From positions 2,418,001 through 2,482,000 of the forward strand of contig NZ_CP132291.1 of NCBI RefSeq assembly GCF_044359855.1: DNA of 64,000 nt, given 5' to 3'. The translations under genes were made by a program, and so were the position numbers. Position 1 is the first letter of the stretch, and each line of letters starts with the position of its first letter. Below, piece after piece: positions 8,459-21,069 of the stretch. The notes under the pieces are model-generated. The model did no database searches and was not told where the DNA came from. It saw nothing but the letters and a program-made list of their open reading frames with translations. Source of the DNA: Rummeliibacillus pycnus_A (GTDB taxonomy: Bacteria > Bacillota > Bacilli > Bacillales_A > Planococcaceae).

Positions 8459-8486
8459 ATTATAACAGGATATTAAAAACATGCAA
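8459..8486 (-). promoter_or_regulatory. SigA-type promoter of the tRNA cluster
   Basis: TTGCAT (8481-8486) and a perfect TATAAT (8459-8464) with a 16-bp spacer lie just upstream of tRNA-Asn and downstream of the rRNA terminator. The seven tRNAs (Asn-Thr-Glu-Val-Tyr-Gln-Lys) therefore probably form their own unit. The rest of the spacer (8487-8647) is AT-rich with nothing else identifiable. Confidence 0.82.
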
Positions 8487-8647
8487 GTAGTTTTTATAAA
8501 AGTTATTAGATTTTTTTGTTTTTTTAATTTAAACGTGTATTAGATCAAGTTATTTCCATAATTTTTTATAAAGATCTCTAGATAAACATAATATTCTTTA
8601 GATTAAAATAGTTCATTAATATAATCTTCTCTTATTATATCAATATA

Positions 8648-8682
8648 AAAAAAGATACTACCAATAAAATTAGTAGTACCTT
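8648..8682 (-). terminator. Intrinsic terminator of the rRNA operon
   Basis: GGTACTACTAA and TTGGTAGTATC pair in an imperfect stem followed by TTTTTTT, directly after the 5S 3' end. Confidence 0.88.
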
Positions 8683-8687
8683 AATGT

Positions 8688-8804
8688 GCCTAGCAACGTC
8701 CTACTCTCGCAGGGGGACAGCCCCCAACTACCATTGGCGCTAAAGAGCTTAACTTCTGTGTTCGGCATGGGAACAGGTGTGACCTCTTTGCCATCATTAC
8801 TAGA
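8688..8804 (-). rRNA. rrf: 5S ribosomal RNA
   Basis: About 117 nt containing the conserved CCCATGCCGAACACAGAAG and GCGAGAGTAGGACG elements. Its 5' and 3' ends pair (TGCCTAGCA-type terminal helix, imperfect). It follows 23S by about 60 nt. End positions are within a few nt. Confidence 0.95.
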
Positions 8805-8807
8805 CTA

Positions 8808-8864
8808 TTGAGATTGTTCTCTCAAAACTGGATAAACATTCATTGAAGTTCTTAAATCAACTTT
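8808..8864 (-). other. 3' half of the 23S rRNA processing stalk
   Basis: The 23S-5S spacer is the complement of the sequence just upstream of 23S: both contain the CTGGATAAA and CATTGAAG/TTCTTAA blocks when one is reverse-complemented. The pairing forms the long helix cut by RNase III-type enzymes. Mini-RNase III (mrnC) is also in this window. Confidence 0.7.
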
Positions 8865-8865
8865 T

Positions 8866-11790
<2,925 letters not shown>

Positions 11791-11819
11791 CTATAAGTTA
11801 TTAAGCCTAAAAAATTTAA

Positions 11820-11900
11820 AACTTAATATAAAAAATGTGTTACTTAAGAATTTCTTCAATGTCGTTTTATCCAGTTTTCAAAGAACAAGTTTTGAAAGCG
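11820..11900 (-). other. 5' half of the 23S processing stalk in the 16S-23S spacer
   Basis: The minus strand reads TTTGAAAACTGGATAAAACG...CATTGAAG...TTCTTAA, complementary to the 23S-5S spacer. The 180-nt 16S-23S spacer contains no tRNA gene. Confidence 0.68.
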
Positions 11901-11907
11901 ATGAGCC

Positions 11908-11934
11908 TTCAAAACTGAACAGCAAGCGTTAATC
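11908..11934 (-). other. 3' half of the 16S rRNA processing stalk
   Basis: The minus strand reads GATTAACGCTTGCTGTTCAG and then TTTTGAA. It is nearly the exact complement of 13624-13652 upstream of 16S, so the two would form a helix of about 25 bp enclosing the 16S gene. Confidence 0.72.
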
Positions 11935-11967
11935 GTATAAGTTCCAAGAACTTATTTCCGAAATATT

Positions 11968-13520
<1,553 letters not shown>

Positions 13521-13623
13521 AAGTAAAGTTTGAAAGCTCATTAGCTTTGCTAGCGTATCATCTATAAGATGATATCTATTGTTTGTCCTTGTTACTAACA
13601 GAAGTTAGTAAACAAAGTTTATT

Positions 13624-13652
13624 GATTAACGTCTTGCTTGTTCAGTTTTCAA
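13624..13652 (-). other. 5' half of the 16S processing stalk with boxA-like element
   Basis: The minus strand reads TTGAAAACTGAACAAGCAAG and then ACGTTAATC, the pairing partner of 11908-11934. The TTGAAAACTGAAC motif is a hallmark of Bacillales rRNA leaders. Confidence 0.7.
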
Positions 13653-13687
13653 GGTTCATATCTTGTCGTTATCTTAACGACTTATAA

Positions 13688-13716
13688 ATCTTATCACATC
13701 CGATTTCTAAAGTCAA
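13688..13716 (-). promoter_or_regulatory. rRNA operon promoter P2
   Basis: TTGACT (13711-13716), a 17-bp spacer and TAAGAT (13688-13693). It is the promoter proximal to 16S in a tandem pair, as in B. subtilis rrn operons. Confidence 0.85.
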
Positions 13717-13785
13717 GAACTTTTTTATCAGAAGTTTTAAGTCTTAATATGTTGTTTGTTTTCTCTTAACGAGTCAACGTTGATA

Positions 13786-13814
13786 ACTATACGCTTCTTC
13801 TAAATAATTGTCAA
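13786..13814 (-). promoter_or_regulatory. rRNA operon promoter P1
   Basis: Consensus TTGACA (13809-13814), a 17-bp spacer and TATAGT (13786-13791), about 98 bp upstream of P2. An AAAACTTTTTTAATATAAAG stretch just upstream could act as an UP element. Confidence 0.87.
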
Positions 13815-13871
13815 CACTTTATATTAAAAAAGTTTTAAAAGGTTGTTTGTAATCATATATATAGCCAGGAG

Positions 13872-14537
13872 GTGAGCATACTGATTAAAAGAATACTTAC
13901 AATGACGGTTATTATGATGGCTTTATTGTTATTTCTAATACCTTCTAAAAATTCAATATTAGAAGTGTTTCGTTTAACAGATGAACCAAATGTGATTACA
14001 AAAGGAAACTACGGTATTTCTTTAACGATAGATTTATCATATGCAGATGCAAAATTTATCGAATGGTTAAACGAAGCTAAAGTTCCATATCCATTATTAA
14101 TGGTGGATACTGATTTATTAAAGAGATCCCCAACCCTTGTTAAAGTTATTCAATCTAAAAACATTCCAATAGGATTATTGGGGAAAAACAGTGATTTCTA
14201 TGAGACCCACCCTTCACAGCTCGAAAGAGATATTAGCACTTTTAGTTCTATTATGAAGCAACCACCTCTTTGGTTTAGAACGAAGGACTATGTCTTTCTC
14301 CCAGAAGTTACAAGAGTTTTATGGAAGGAACAGATTAACATGCTAGCGGCATCTAAAATTCAAACGAGCAAGAGTGAATTGAAGCTCTCAAAAGGTGATA
14401 TTGTGGCTATTCCATACCACCAGGAAGAACGGTTACAACTAAAACAAATTGACCAACTTATAGAAAGGAACTCCTTTCAACCTATAGAGGAAACGATTTT
14501 TGGATACTCTATTAAAACGAAAAAATCCCCAAAATAA
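13872..14537 (+). CDS. Divergent PdaB-like (NodB-fold) protein, probably catalytically inactive
   Basis: Lies where B. subtilis carries pdaB, the sporulation polysaccharide-deacetylase relative, beside kbaA and gerD. It has an N-terminal membrane or signal segment (ILTMTVIMMALLLFLIP) and an exported body. By eye it aligns with PdaB: LTIDLSYAD for LTFDISWGD, then a SPTLVKVI helix, and GDIVAIPYH for GDIILLHAS. The RPP motif is replaced by FRTKD. The start is uncertain: GTG at 13872 lies within the AGGAGGTGA ribosome box, so CTG at 13881 or ATG at 13902 may be used. The family call is tentative. Confidence 0.6.
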   Translation: MSILIKRILTMTVIMMALLLFLIPSKNSILEVFRLTDEPNVITKGNYGISLTIDLSYADAKFIEWLNEAKVPYPLLMVDTDLLKRSPTLVKVIQSKNIPIGLLGKNSDFYETHPSQLERDISTFSSIMKQPPLWFRTKDYVFLPEVTRVLWKEQINMLAASKIQTSKSELKLSKGDIVAIPYHQEERLQLKQIDQLIERNSFQPIEETIFGYSIKTKKSPK

Positions 14538-14621
14538 TGGAGGTGTTCAAAGTCTACCTTTGGACTCCTCCATTCAAGGGTAAACAGAGAAGTAAAGGAT
14601 ATATATTAATTTTTGGATAGT

Positions 14622-14678
14622 GAAAAAGGAGCCGTTTCATAAGTGTTTTGATTCTACACCAATGAAGCTGCTCCTTTC
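14622..14678 (-). terminator. Probable terminator of kbaA
   Basis: On the minus strand AAAGGAGC pairs with GCTCCTTT, enclosing an inner TTCAT/ATGAA and GTGT/ACAC helix, and the stem runs into TTTTTC. It begins right after the kbaA stop. Confidence 0.68.
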
Positions 14679-14679
14679 A

Positions 14680-15414
14680 TTATTTACGTTTTGTCTTTTT
14701 ATTATTTTGGTTTTCTTCTTGCGTCTTTTTCACTTTAGTATTTTGGTCCTCTTGTTCACTACGCGCTTTACGACGTTCTTCTCGTTTTTTTATATCCTCG
14801 GCAGATTTTGCATTATATTTTGGTAGCTCCAATAATTGGAATGCATTTACCGCAATAATTGGGAATAATAATATCGTGATGTATTCATTACCACCAGATG
14901 ATCGAACCCAAAGTGCGATGAGCCATTCAATAACACTAACAAAAATCATAAAGAACAAGGAAGAAATCAGAATATGCTTTTTGCCAGTCATTTTCACTTT
15001 TTTAATTGCTGTTAAACTTGCTGCTATGATTAAAACAACTAATAAACCTATGTAAAGAAGCCAATCATTAGCGCTGTGCGCATATGGTTTGAAGCGGAAT
15101 AAAATAACGTCTATTACAGCAACAATTATTAATAATATTTGTATCCAATTCCATAAAGTTAATGACCTGCAAATATTAACACCTATTTGATGCACTGTTA
15201 AGTAGGCAAAGTATCCCATTTGGCAAATCATACTCATTGTAAAACCAAGGAAGACAAACCATAGGAGTCCGCCAAATGCTTCTCCCCATTCACCATTTGA
15301 AAAATGTTGAGCATAAAAATCTCCCCAACGAACGATTATACTCATTAATCCGGTAACAACCCCACCAATTATGAGTGCTCTAAAAGCAAATTTAAACCAA
15401 TTTCGTATCGTCAC
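14680..15414 (-). CDS. kbaA: KinB-signalling pathway activation protein KbaA
   Basis: Polytopic membrane protein needed for the KinB branch of the sporulation phosphorelay. About six hydrophobic helices fill residues 10-195. A highly charged Lys/Glu/Gln-rich tail of about 45 residues follows, making it 244 aa, longer than the roughly 198 aa I recall for B. subtilis. Start is GTG at 15412-15414 with GGAGGCC upstream. The location between gerD and the pdaB site is conserved synteny and is the main basis for the name. Confidence 0.85.
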   Translation of the reverse strand: MTIRNWFKFAFRALIIGGVVTGLMSIIVRWGDFYAQHFSNGEWGEAFGGLLWFVFLGFTMSMICQMGYFAYLTVHQIGVNICRSLTLWNWIQILLIIVAVIDVILFRFKPYAHSANDWLLYIGLLVVLIIAASLTAIKKVKMTGKKHILISSLFFMIFVSVIEWLIALWVRSSGGNEYITILLFPIIAVNAFQLLELPKYNAKSAEDIKKREERRKARSEQEDQNTKVKKTQEENQNNKKTKRK

Positions 15415-15560
15415 GACTAAAGGCCTCCGTTTTTTACAGATTCTTGTTTCATTCTAACAACCAATATCGAAAAAATCTATTTCTTCCCTCATTCCATACA
15501 TATTCCACGGACAAATGTGAACAATAATTGAAACGACTTATGCAAAAGTGAGGGAAGTAT

Positions 15561-16166
15561 ATGTACAAAAAGGCGGTAATTTTTACTCTTCTATTCGTTA
15601 TTCTATCTGGTTGCTCCTCTCCCGTTCAACAAAATCAGTCCTATGATGATATAAAGAAATCCACTCTTGATGCTTTGCAAACAGAAGAGGGGAAAAAAGT
15701 ATTCCGAAAGCTATTAGAGGATCCAGATATGCGTGATTTACTCGTATTGGAGCATGATGATGTCAAAAAAGCGGTACAGGAAACTTTAATGTCAAAAAAA
15801 GCAGAAGATTTTTGGAAAAAAGAATTTGAAGATCCTAAATTCCGCGAAACCTTTGCAAAAGGTATGAAAAAAGAACAAAAAGACTTGGCTAAAGATTTGA
15901 TGAAAGATGCTTCTTTCCAAAAAGATTTAGAACAGTTCTTCTCACAACCCGATATGCAAAAGCAATTAGAAAAAATTATGAAATCCGCAAATTCTAAAAA
16001 GGAATTAGAAAAAGTCATTACAGAAGTAATTAATAGCCCACTGCAACAAGAAAAATGGATGAAGCTTATTCAATCTGCAGCTGAAAAACCTTCAGGAGGG
16101 GAAACATCTAAAGGCGGCGGTGGCGGTGGCGGCGGTGAAAACAAAGGAAAAAGCCAAGGAAAATAG
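15561..16166 (+). CDS. gerD: Spore germination lipoprotein GerD
   Basis: Inner spore-membrane lipoprotein needed to cluster nutrient germinant receptors. Residues 1-18 are a lipoprotein signal ending in the lipobox LSGC (Cys18). The mature part is helical and very rich in Lys, Glu and Asp, with repeated EDPxxR and KxLEK patterns. The C terminus is a Gly/Ser/Lys tail with eight consecutive Gly encoded by a GGCGGT-type repeat (about 16114-16137). Start is ATG at 15561 with GAGGGAAG upstream. It has 201 aa, slightly longer than usual because of the tail. Confidence 0.93.
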   Translation: MYKKAVIFTLLFVILSGCSSPVQQNQSYDDIKKSTLDALQTEEGKKVFRKLLEDPDMRDLLVLEHDDVKKAVQETLMSKKAEDFWKKEFEDPKFRETFAKGMKKEQKDLAKDLMKDASFQKDLEQFFSQPDMQKQLEKIMKSANSKKELEKVITEVINSPLQQEKWMKLIQSAAEKPSGGETSKGGGGGGGGENKGKSQGK

Positions 16167-16210
16167 GAACGGATCTTTTCCAAAGCTATTACACGACCTT
16201 TAACTAATTA

Positions 16211-16262
16211 TAAAGGGATGTATCATAAGTGACTGTCTACACTTATGATACATCCCTCTTTG
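16211..16262. terminator. Bidirectional terminator between gerD and salA
   Basis: A perfect 17-bp stem (16215-16231 with 16240-16256) with an 8-nt loop, T-rich on both outer sides. It serves convergent gerD (+) and salA (-). Confidence 0.93.
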
Positions 16263-17333
16263 TTATTCTTTATTTAATTTATCAATCACACGTTGTGCAA
16301 TTTCAAGATAAATTTGACCAGTGGAGTGGTTTTTCGCATATACAGATGGAGCAAAGTCAACTTCATTCCAATCTGGTTGTCCTAAAGGAATCTGTCCAAG
16401 TAAGTCTGTGCGTAGTTCGTCAGCTAATTTAGGACCGCCACCTTGACCAAATACATATTCGCGCTCTCCTGATACATCAGATTGGAACCATGACATGTTT
16501 TCAATAACACCTAAGATAGTATGTTCAGTTTTGATCGCCATTGCGCCTGCACGAGCTGCTACGAATGCTGCCGTTGGATGTGGAGTTGTCACAACGATCT
16601 CGTTAGACTCAGGTAGCATTTGATGAATATCAAGCGCTACATCCCCTGTACCTGGAGGTAAATCTAATAGTAAGTAATCAAGATCTCCCCAATCCACATC
16701 GCGGAAGAATTGATCTAACACTTTCCCAAGCATTGGTCCACGCCATACAACTGGTGCATTATTTTCTACAAAGAATCCCATAGAAATCATTTTCACACCA
16801 AAACGTTCGACTGGAATAATACGATTTTCTTCAATAACAGGCATTGTTTGAACACCCATCATATCTGGAACACTAAAACCATAGATATCTGCATCAATTA
16901 AACCAACTTTTTTACCAAGGCGAGATAATGCAACCGCTAAGTTAACCGAAACGGTAGATTTACCTACGCCACCCTTACCAGATGCAATAGATATAAATTT
17001 CACTTTATTTAATGGAGACAATAGATCTTGTGCTTCTGCACGAGTTGCCGTACCACGGAATTTTTCAATATCTTCGGATGAAAGTTCTGAGAATCGAATA
17101 CCAACAGTTTTACATCCAGCACCCTTTAATACATTAACAATTTCCATTTGAAGAGAAAGTTGTTCCGGTGTATTTGTTTTCGCAATAGCGATTTTTACAC
17201 TGGCATGTTCCTTTTCCTCTTTAATTGAAACTTCAACAATGCCGCCTGTTTCAGACAATGCTTTATGTAGAAAAGGATCTTTTAATTCTCCAACTAATTC
17301 TCGAACTTGTTGTTCATTAATCACTGTAGACAC
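16263..17333 (-). CDS. salA: Mrp/NBP35-family P-loop ATPase SalA
   Basis: A 356-aa protein with an N-terminal DUF59/MIP18-like domain (about 1-85) and a deviant Walker A motif GKGGVGKST near residue 118. It has DADIYG and LLLDLPPGTGD switch motifs. The CxxC that holds an Fe-S cluster in typical Mrp scaffolds is absent (the region reads MSWFQSDVSGERE), as in B. subtilis SalA, which acts as a regulator of scoC/AprE expression. An iron-sulfur carrier role is therefore less likely. It lies downstream of cwlD in conserved order. Confidence 0.92.
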   Translation of the reverse strand: MSTVINEQQVRELVGELKDPFLHKALSETGGIVEVSIKEEKEHASVKIAIAKTNTPEQLSLQMEIVNVLKGAGCKTVGIRFSELSSEDIEKFRGTATRAEAQDLLSPLNKVKFISIASGKGGVGKSTVSVNLAVALSRLGKKVGLIDADIYGFSVPDMMGVQTMPVIEENRIIPVERFGVKMISMGFFVENNAPVVWRGPMLGKVLDQFFRDVDWGDLDYLLLDLPPGTGDVALDIHQMLPESNEIVVTTPHPTAAFVAARAGAMAIKTEHTILGVIENMSWFQSDVSGEREYVFGQGGGPKLADELRTDLLGQIPLGQPDWNEVDFAPSVYAKNHSTGQIYLEIAQRVIDKLNKE

Positions 17334-17396
17334 TCCTCTAATTATAATTTCGACTTTAGTATATCATAACGCTTACAAATAAGTATTGTGCGCTAC

Positions 17397-18110
17397 TCAT
17401 TCTACAATAGAATCTGAGTAACGCTCGATCCCCTCTACGATTGCTTCAGCCATTTTTTGTTGATAATCAGGTGTTGAAAGTAACTCTGCTTCTTGTGGAT
17501 TACTTAGAAAACCTGTTTCTACAAGTACTGACGGCATTTTGACCTTCTTGAGTAAATAGACTTGCTTAATTGCTAATGCTTCACGATCGGTATTCTTGAG
17601 CTGTTCTTTAATAGACTCTTGAATGGCTTTAGCTAAAAGCTCACCGGCCGGATGGCCATCTTTATGATAAAACACTTGAGCGCCATGCCACTTTGATTCT
17701 GGAATGGCATTTGCATGAATACTGATGAAAAGATCTGGTTTTGCTTCATTAACCAATTTCTCTCTCAGAAAAATATCTTCTTTTTTTCTTTCTCTCAATG
17801 TTTGAAATTCAGCATTTGGTTGATGCTCAGCAATCACATCATCGTCTTTAGTACGCGTCATCACTACTTTTGCTCCCTTTTCCTTTAAGAGCTTTTCCAC
17901 TTTTTTTGTAATTGCTAGCGTAATATTTTTTTCAACAAGTTCTGATGTTGACGCACCACCATCAATTCCACCATGCCCAGCATCTAAGACAATTTTAACG
18001 CCACCTAAAGTTTCTGAAACAAAGAAGCCACGATTAGATGCTTTTGTTTCATATACAACTAAGAATATACAAGCTATTAATACTACACTCCATATGAGCC
18101 ACCGCTTCAA
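17397..18110 (-). CDS. cwlD: Spore cortex N-acetylmuramoyl-L-alanine amidase CwlD
   Basis: Cleaves muropeptide side chains so that muramic-delta-lactam can form in the spore cortex. Amidase_3 fold: zinc ligands in VLDAGHGGIDGG (His), EKNITL (Glu) and SIHANA (His), with catalytic Glu in VLVETGFLSNP. An N-terminal membrane anchor (LIWSVVLIACIFLVV) precedes them. I place the start at TTG 18108-18110 (237 aa), which has AAAGGTGG upstream. A farther TTG at 18177 opens the same frame but lacks a ribosome site. Confidence 0.94.
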   Translation of the reverse strand: MKRWLIWSVVLIACIFLVVYETKASNRGFFVSETLGGVKIVLDAGHGGIDGGASTSELVEKNITLAITKKVEKLLKEKGAKVVMTRTKDDDVIAEHQPNAEFQTLRERKKEDIFLREKLVNEAKPDLFISIHANAIPESKWHGAQVFYHKDGHPAGELLAKAIQESIKEQLKNTDREALAIKQVYLLKKVKMPSVLVETGFLSNPQEAELLSTPDYQQKMAEAIVEGIERYSDSIVE

Positions 18111-18236
18111 GCACAGACACCACCTTTTTACACTAACATATGCCTGTGTAAGGGAGTATATGTCCTTTCCTAGATTCAAAGTTGTTCAATACTTAAGAAC
18201 ATTATTCAGTATTAAAACACTTTTAGATTTTGATAA

Positions 18237-18268
18237 AAAAACGCCCTGCATTGGCAGGACGTTGAAAG
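18237..18268 (-). terminator. Terminator of the chemotaxis receptor gene
   Basis: AACGTCCTGC and GCAGGGCGTT pair across a CAAT loop and run into TTTTTTT on the minus strand. Confidence 0.9.
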
Positions 18269-18292
18269 ATTCGATTTAATAGAAAGTTATAT

Positions 18293-19978
18293 TTACAGCT
18301 TAAATTGATTTACAGATTTTTGTAATTCAATTGCCATATTACTAAGGGCATCTGCTGAAGTAAATATCTCTTGCATGGAAACATTTTGTTCTTCTGCTGC
18401 TTGAGCAACATTCTTCGCATTTGAAGCAGACTCCTCTGAACCTCGATGTATCTCATTCATCACTTCTTCCATATTATCCGCGCTAGCATTTACTTGCTCA
18501 ATGACAGCTGATACGTCTTGTATTTGTTCAAATATTTTTTCAATAATAGTAGAAATACCTTTAAAAGCAGTTCCAGCTTCAGAAGTCATTGTCATACCAT
18601 CTTTCACTGCTGCCGTTCCCTCATTCATCGAATGGATGGCATTATCAGATTCCGTCTGAATCTGTTCAATTAGTTCATAAATCTTGCTAGCTGATCGACT
18701 AGATTGTTCAGCTAATTTTTTTACTTCCTCTGCTACTACAGCAAAACCCTTACCATGTTCACCAGCTCTAGCTGATTCAATAGAAGCATTTAATGCTAAT
18801 AAATTTGTTTGATTAGATATATCTGTAATCAAAGTAGTGATTTGTCCAATTTCTTTTGATTTCTTTCCAAGTCTATTTATAATATCAGATGAACTATCAA
18901 CTTTACTTCGGATTTTTTCCATTTGGACTAATGCCTTTTGTACAGTAGCATTACCATTCCCCGCATAATCTTTTGCATGATTACTTAAATCCGTTACCGC
19001 TTGAATGGCAGTAGCAGATTGACTCATACCCGTAGCCACTTCAGAAACAGAATCGGATGAACTTATTGAAACAACAACTTGTTTTTCTGTTTCATCTGCT
19101 ACTTCTTGCATAGCATTTGTAATTTGTTCGGTTGCTTTTCCCGTTTCCTCTGCACTTGCAGTTAGTTCCTCAGAAGAAGAAGTGATTTGTTCAGATGTTT
19201 GGTTTATCTGATGAATAAGCTGGCTTAGATTCAATCTCATTTGTTCGAAGGATTGCGATAACTTACTAAATTCGTCGCGAGATTTTAGTACAACTGAATG
19301 GCTTAAATCTCCTTGAGCAATCCTTTCGCTTGATTCCATTAATTTATGTAATGGTTTATGAATAGCTCTACTTAATAATGTAGCAATTATTATACCTACC
19401 AGAAAAACAATAATCCCAATAATATCAAAATTCAATTCATTCTTATCTATTAAATTTTCTATATCCTCTAATGATTGATTAATCTCTGATACTTTTTCAT
19501 TTTGAAACTGATCAACTTTGTTGTTAATATCTAAGGCAGTTTGGTCAAAATTCGCCATCGCTTTGTTCCCTTTTTTTGGTCCACCCTGTATATATCGCTG
19601 GGCCATTTGTTTACCATTCAAATAGTAAGAATCAAAGGATAATTTGATGGCCTCAAGTTCTTTTGATTTTTCGGGATCAAGCTGTTTTAATTTATTTAAA
19701 TTTTTATAAAAAATTTGACTTTGTTCCTCTGCTTTTTCAAACCCGTCATCCAATCCATCTTGCGCCCTAGTAGCACTAATATCTGATAAATATTGTTGAA
19801 CCTCAACTACTGATAGTTTTAAATGATCTGCTAATAAGGCAGATTGTAATGCCTTTTCCTTAATTTGCTTTGCATTATTCTTTTGTGTGTTAGAGTTTAT
19901 CTGTTGAAATATCCCCAAAAAAAGAATTAGTAAGAAAATAACGCCAAACGAAAAAAAGCTTTTAAATTTTACACTCAT
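18293..19978 (-). CDS. Methyl-accepting chemotaxis protein
   Basis: A transmembrane chemoreceptor of 561 aa. TM1 is at about residues 8-25 and a four-helix-bundle ligand domain at about 30-183. TM2 is at about 185-205 (IIGIIVFLVGIIIATLL), followed by HAMP (about 207-260) and a cytoplasmic signalling hairpin. The tip reads ALNASIESARAGEHGKGFAVVA with EVKKLAEQS after it, matching the conserved MA domain. The ligand is unknown. It stands alone with its own terminator and is not part of the B. subtilis order here, so it is an insertion relative to that template. Confidence 0.95.
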   Translation of the reverse strand: MSVKFKSFFSFGVIFLLILFLGIFQQINSNTQKNNAKQIKEKALQSALLADHLKLSVVEVQQYLSDISATRAQDGLDDGFEKAEEQSQIFYKNLNKLKQLDPEKSKELEAIKLSFDSYYLNGKQMAQRYIQGGPKKGNKAMANFDQTALDINNKVDQFQNEKVSEINQSLEDIENLIDKNELNFDIIGIIVFLVGIIIATLLSRAIHKPLHKLMESSERIAQGDLSHSVVLKSRDEFSKLSQSFEQMRLNLSQLIHQINQTSEQITSSSEELTASAEETGKATEQITNAMQEVADETEKQVVVSISSSDSVSEVATGMSQSATAIQAVTDLSNHAKDYAGNGNATVQKALVQMEKIRSKVDSSSDIINRLGKKSKEIGQITTLITDISNQTNLLALNASIESARAGEHGKGFAVVAEEVKKLAEQSSRSASKIYELIEQIQTESDNAIHSMNEGTAAVKDGMTMTSEAGTAFKGISTIIEKIFEQIQDVSAVIEQVNASADNMEEVMNEIHRGSEESASNAKNVAQAAEEQNVSMQEIFTSADALSNMAIELQKSVNQFKL

Positions 19979-20375
19979 AAAGTTACACCTCAGAAATTTT
20001 TTAAGAGAATTAAATTATGTATAGTTAGTATTTGCTACCATTTATCCGTTTATAGAAACGAGAATCCAAAATCTTACATGCACCATAATAAGTATACATT
20101 ATTTAGATTTTAAATATATATCCTTAATAATTAATTTTTGGATATTATATATCACATTAAGTGGCTAAAAGAATAAAACGCTTTTGAACAAAATACCCCC
20201 TATCCAGTATGTAGCATTCATATATTATTACATTTACTTCTTAATAGATTTTTAATAATTTTTTCATTCTATTTTTATTCATAATCTCTTTTTCTATAGT
20301 ATCCTGAAATAGCGAACTTAAATTATGTTAATTCGTCAATTAATATAGAATTTATTTTGTGGAGGAATTAAAATA
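19979..20375. other. Divergent intergenic region between the chemoreceptor and bcrC
   Basis: About 400 bp of very AT-rich DNA between divergent genes. It holds the ribosome sites GAGGTGT (for the receptor) and GGAGGA (for bcrC). I see weak promoter-like matches only. No SigD or SigW consensus is convincing, and no ORF or RNA gene is supported. Confidence 0.55.
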
Positions 20376-20966
20376 ATGAATTACGAGCTATTTCAACAAA
20401 TTAACGGACTAGCCGGACACTCAAGCTTATTGGATCATTTTATGGTATTTCTTTCGAATAGTGTCCCTTATGTGGTAGTCCTTTTGTTATTTTACCTTTG
20501 GTTTATAGGAAATAAACAAAAAGGTATCGAAATAAGATATACAGCATTATATGCTGTTTTTTCTTCAGCCATTGCATTATTCATTAATGTAATTATTCAT
20601 ATGGTCTATTATCACCCACGTCCATTTGTAGCACACCATGTACACAAATTAGTACCGCATGCTGCAGATTCTTCTTTCGTAAGTGATCATGCAATATTAG
20701 TATTTGCTATTGCATGGACATTGCTTTTACGGAATACTCGTGGGAAATATATTATTTTACTGTGGGCTACAATGGTTGGACTTTCACGTGTTTATGTTGG
20801 CGTTCATTACCCATTTGACGTGATAGGAAGTATAGTACTTTCATTTGCAACAAGTAGTCTAGTCATTTATTTTTCAAACAAATTGGAACCTCTAGTACAA
20901 TTACTATTCCGCATTTACCATCGTATCAACAAGTTTGAAAAGAACAATAAAGAGATATATAGATAG
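20376..20966 (+). CDS. bcrC: Undecaprenyl-diphosphatase, PAP2 family, BcrC type
   Basis: Dephosphorylates undecaprenyl pyrophosphate outside the membrane, recycling the wall lipid carrier and giving bacitracin tolerance. It has 196 aa with five or six membrane helices. PAP2 motifs: YHPRPF (C1), SFVSDHA (C2, where BcrC usually has FPSDH, so Pro is replaced by Val) and SRVYVGVHYPFDV (C3). The start MNYELF and the HxVHxLxPHAADxSF block resemble B. subtilis BcrC. ATG at 20376 follows GTGGAGGA. It is oriented opposite to most neighbours. Confidence 0.93.
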   Translation: MNYELFQQINGLAGHSSLLDHFMVFLSNSVPYVVVLLLFYLWFIGNKQKGIEIRYTALYAVFSSAIALFINVIIHMVYYHPRPFVAHHVHKLVPHAADSSFVSDHAILVFAIAWTLLLRNTRGKYIILLWATMVGLSRVYVGVHYPFDVIGSIVLSFATSSLVIYFSNKLEPLVQLLFRIYHRINKFEKNNKEIYR

Positions 20967-20976
20967 AAAAATAATA

Positions 20977-21014
20977 AAAGTGACCGTAAAAAAACGGTCA
21001 CTTTTATTTTTTCG
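20977..21014 (+). terminator. Intrinsic terminator of bcrC
   Basis: AAAAGTGACCGT and ACGGTCACTTTT pair in a perfect stem followed by ATTTTTTC. Confidence 0.93.
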
Positions 21015-21069
21015 ATAAAAATCTGCAAGCAGAGGTGTATATTTTAAAGGACCAACAGCTTAAAAAGGA

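Noticed and set aside
14538..14577. Imperfect inverted repeat after the PdaB-like gene (TGGAGG...CCTCCA)
   Set aside because: The stem is plausible but no U-tract follows on the plus strand, so I do not call a terminator.
18111..18180. A sporulation (SigG-type) promoter and longer start for cwlD
   Set aside because: CATATAC resembles a -10, but no -35 lies at the proper distance, and the upstream TTG has no ribosome site.
20305..20340. SigW/SigM-like promoter before bcrC (TGAAAT and CGTCAA)
   Set aside because: The spacer is 23 bp, too long for an ECF promoter.
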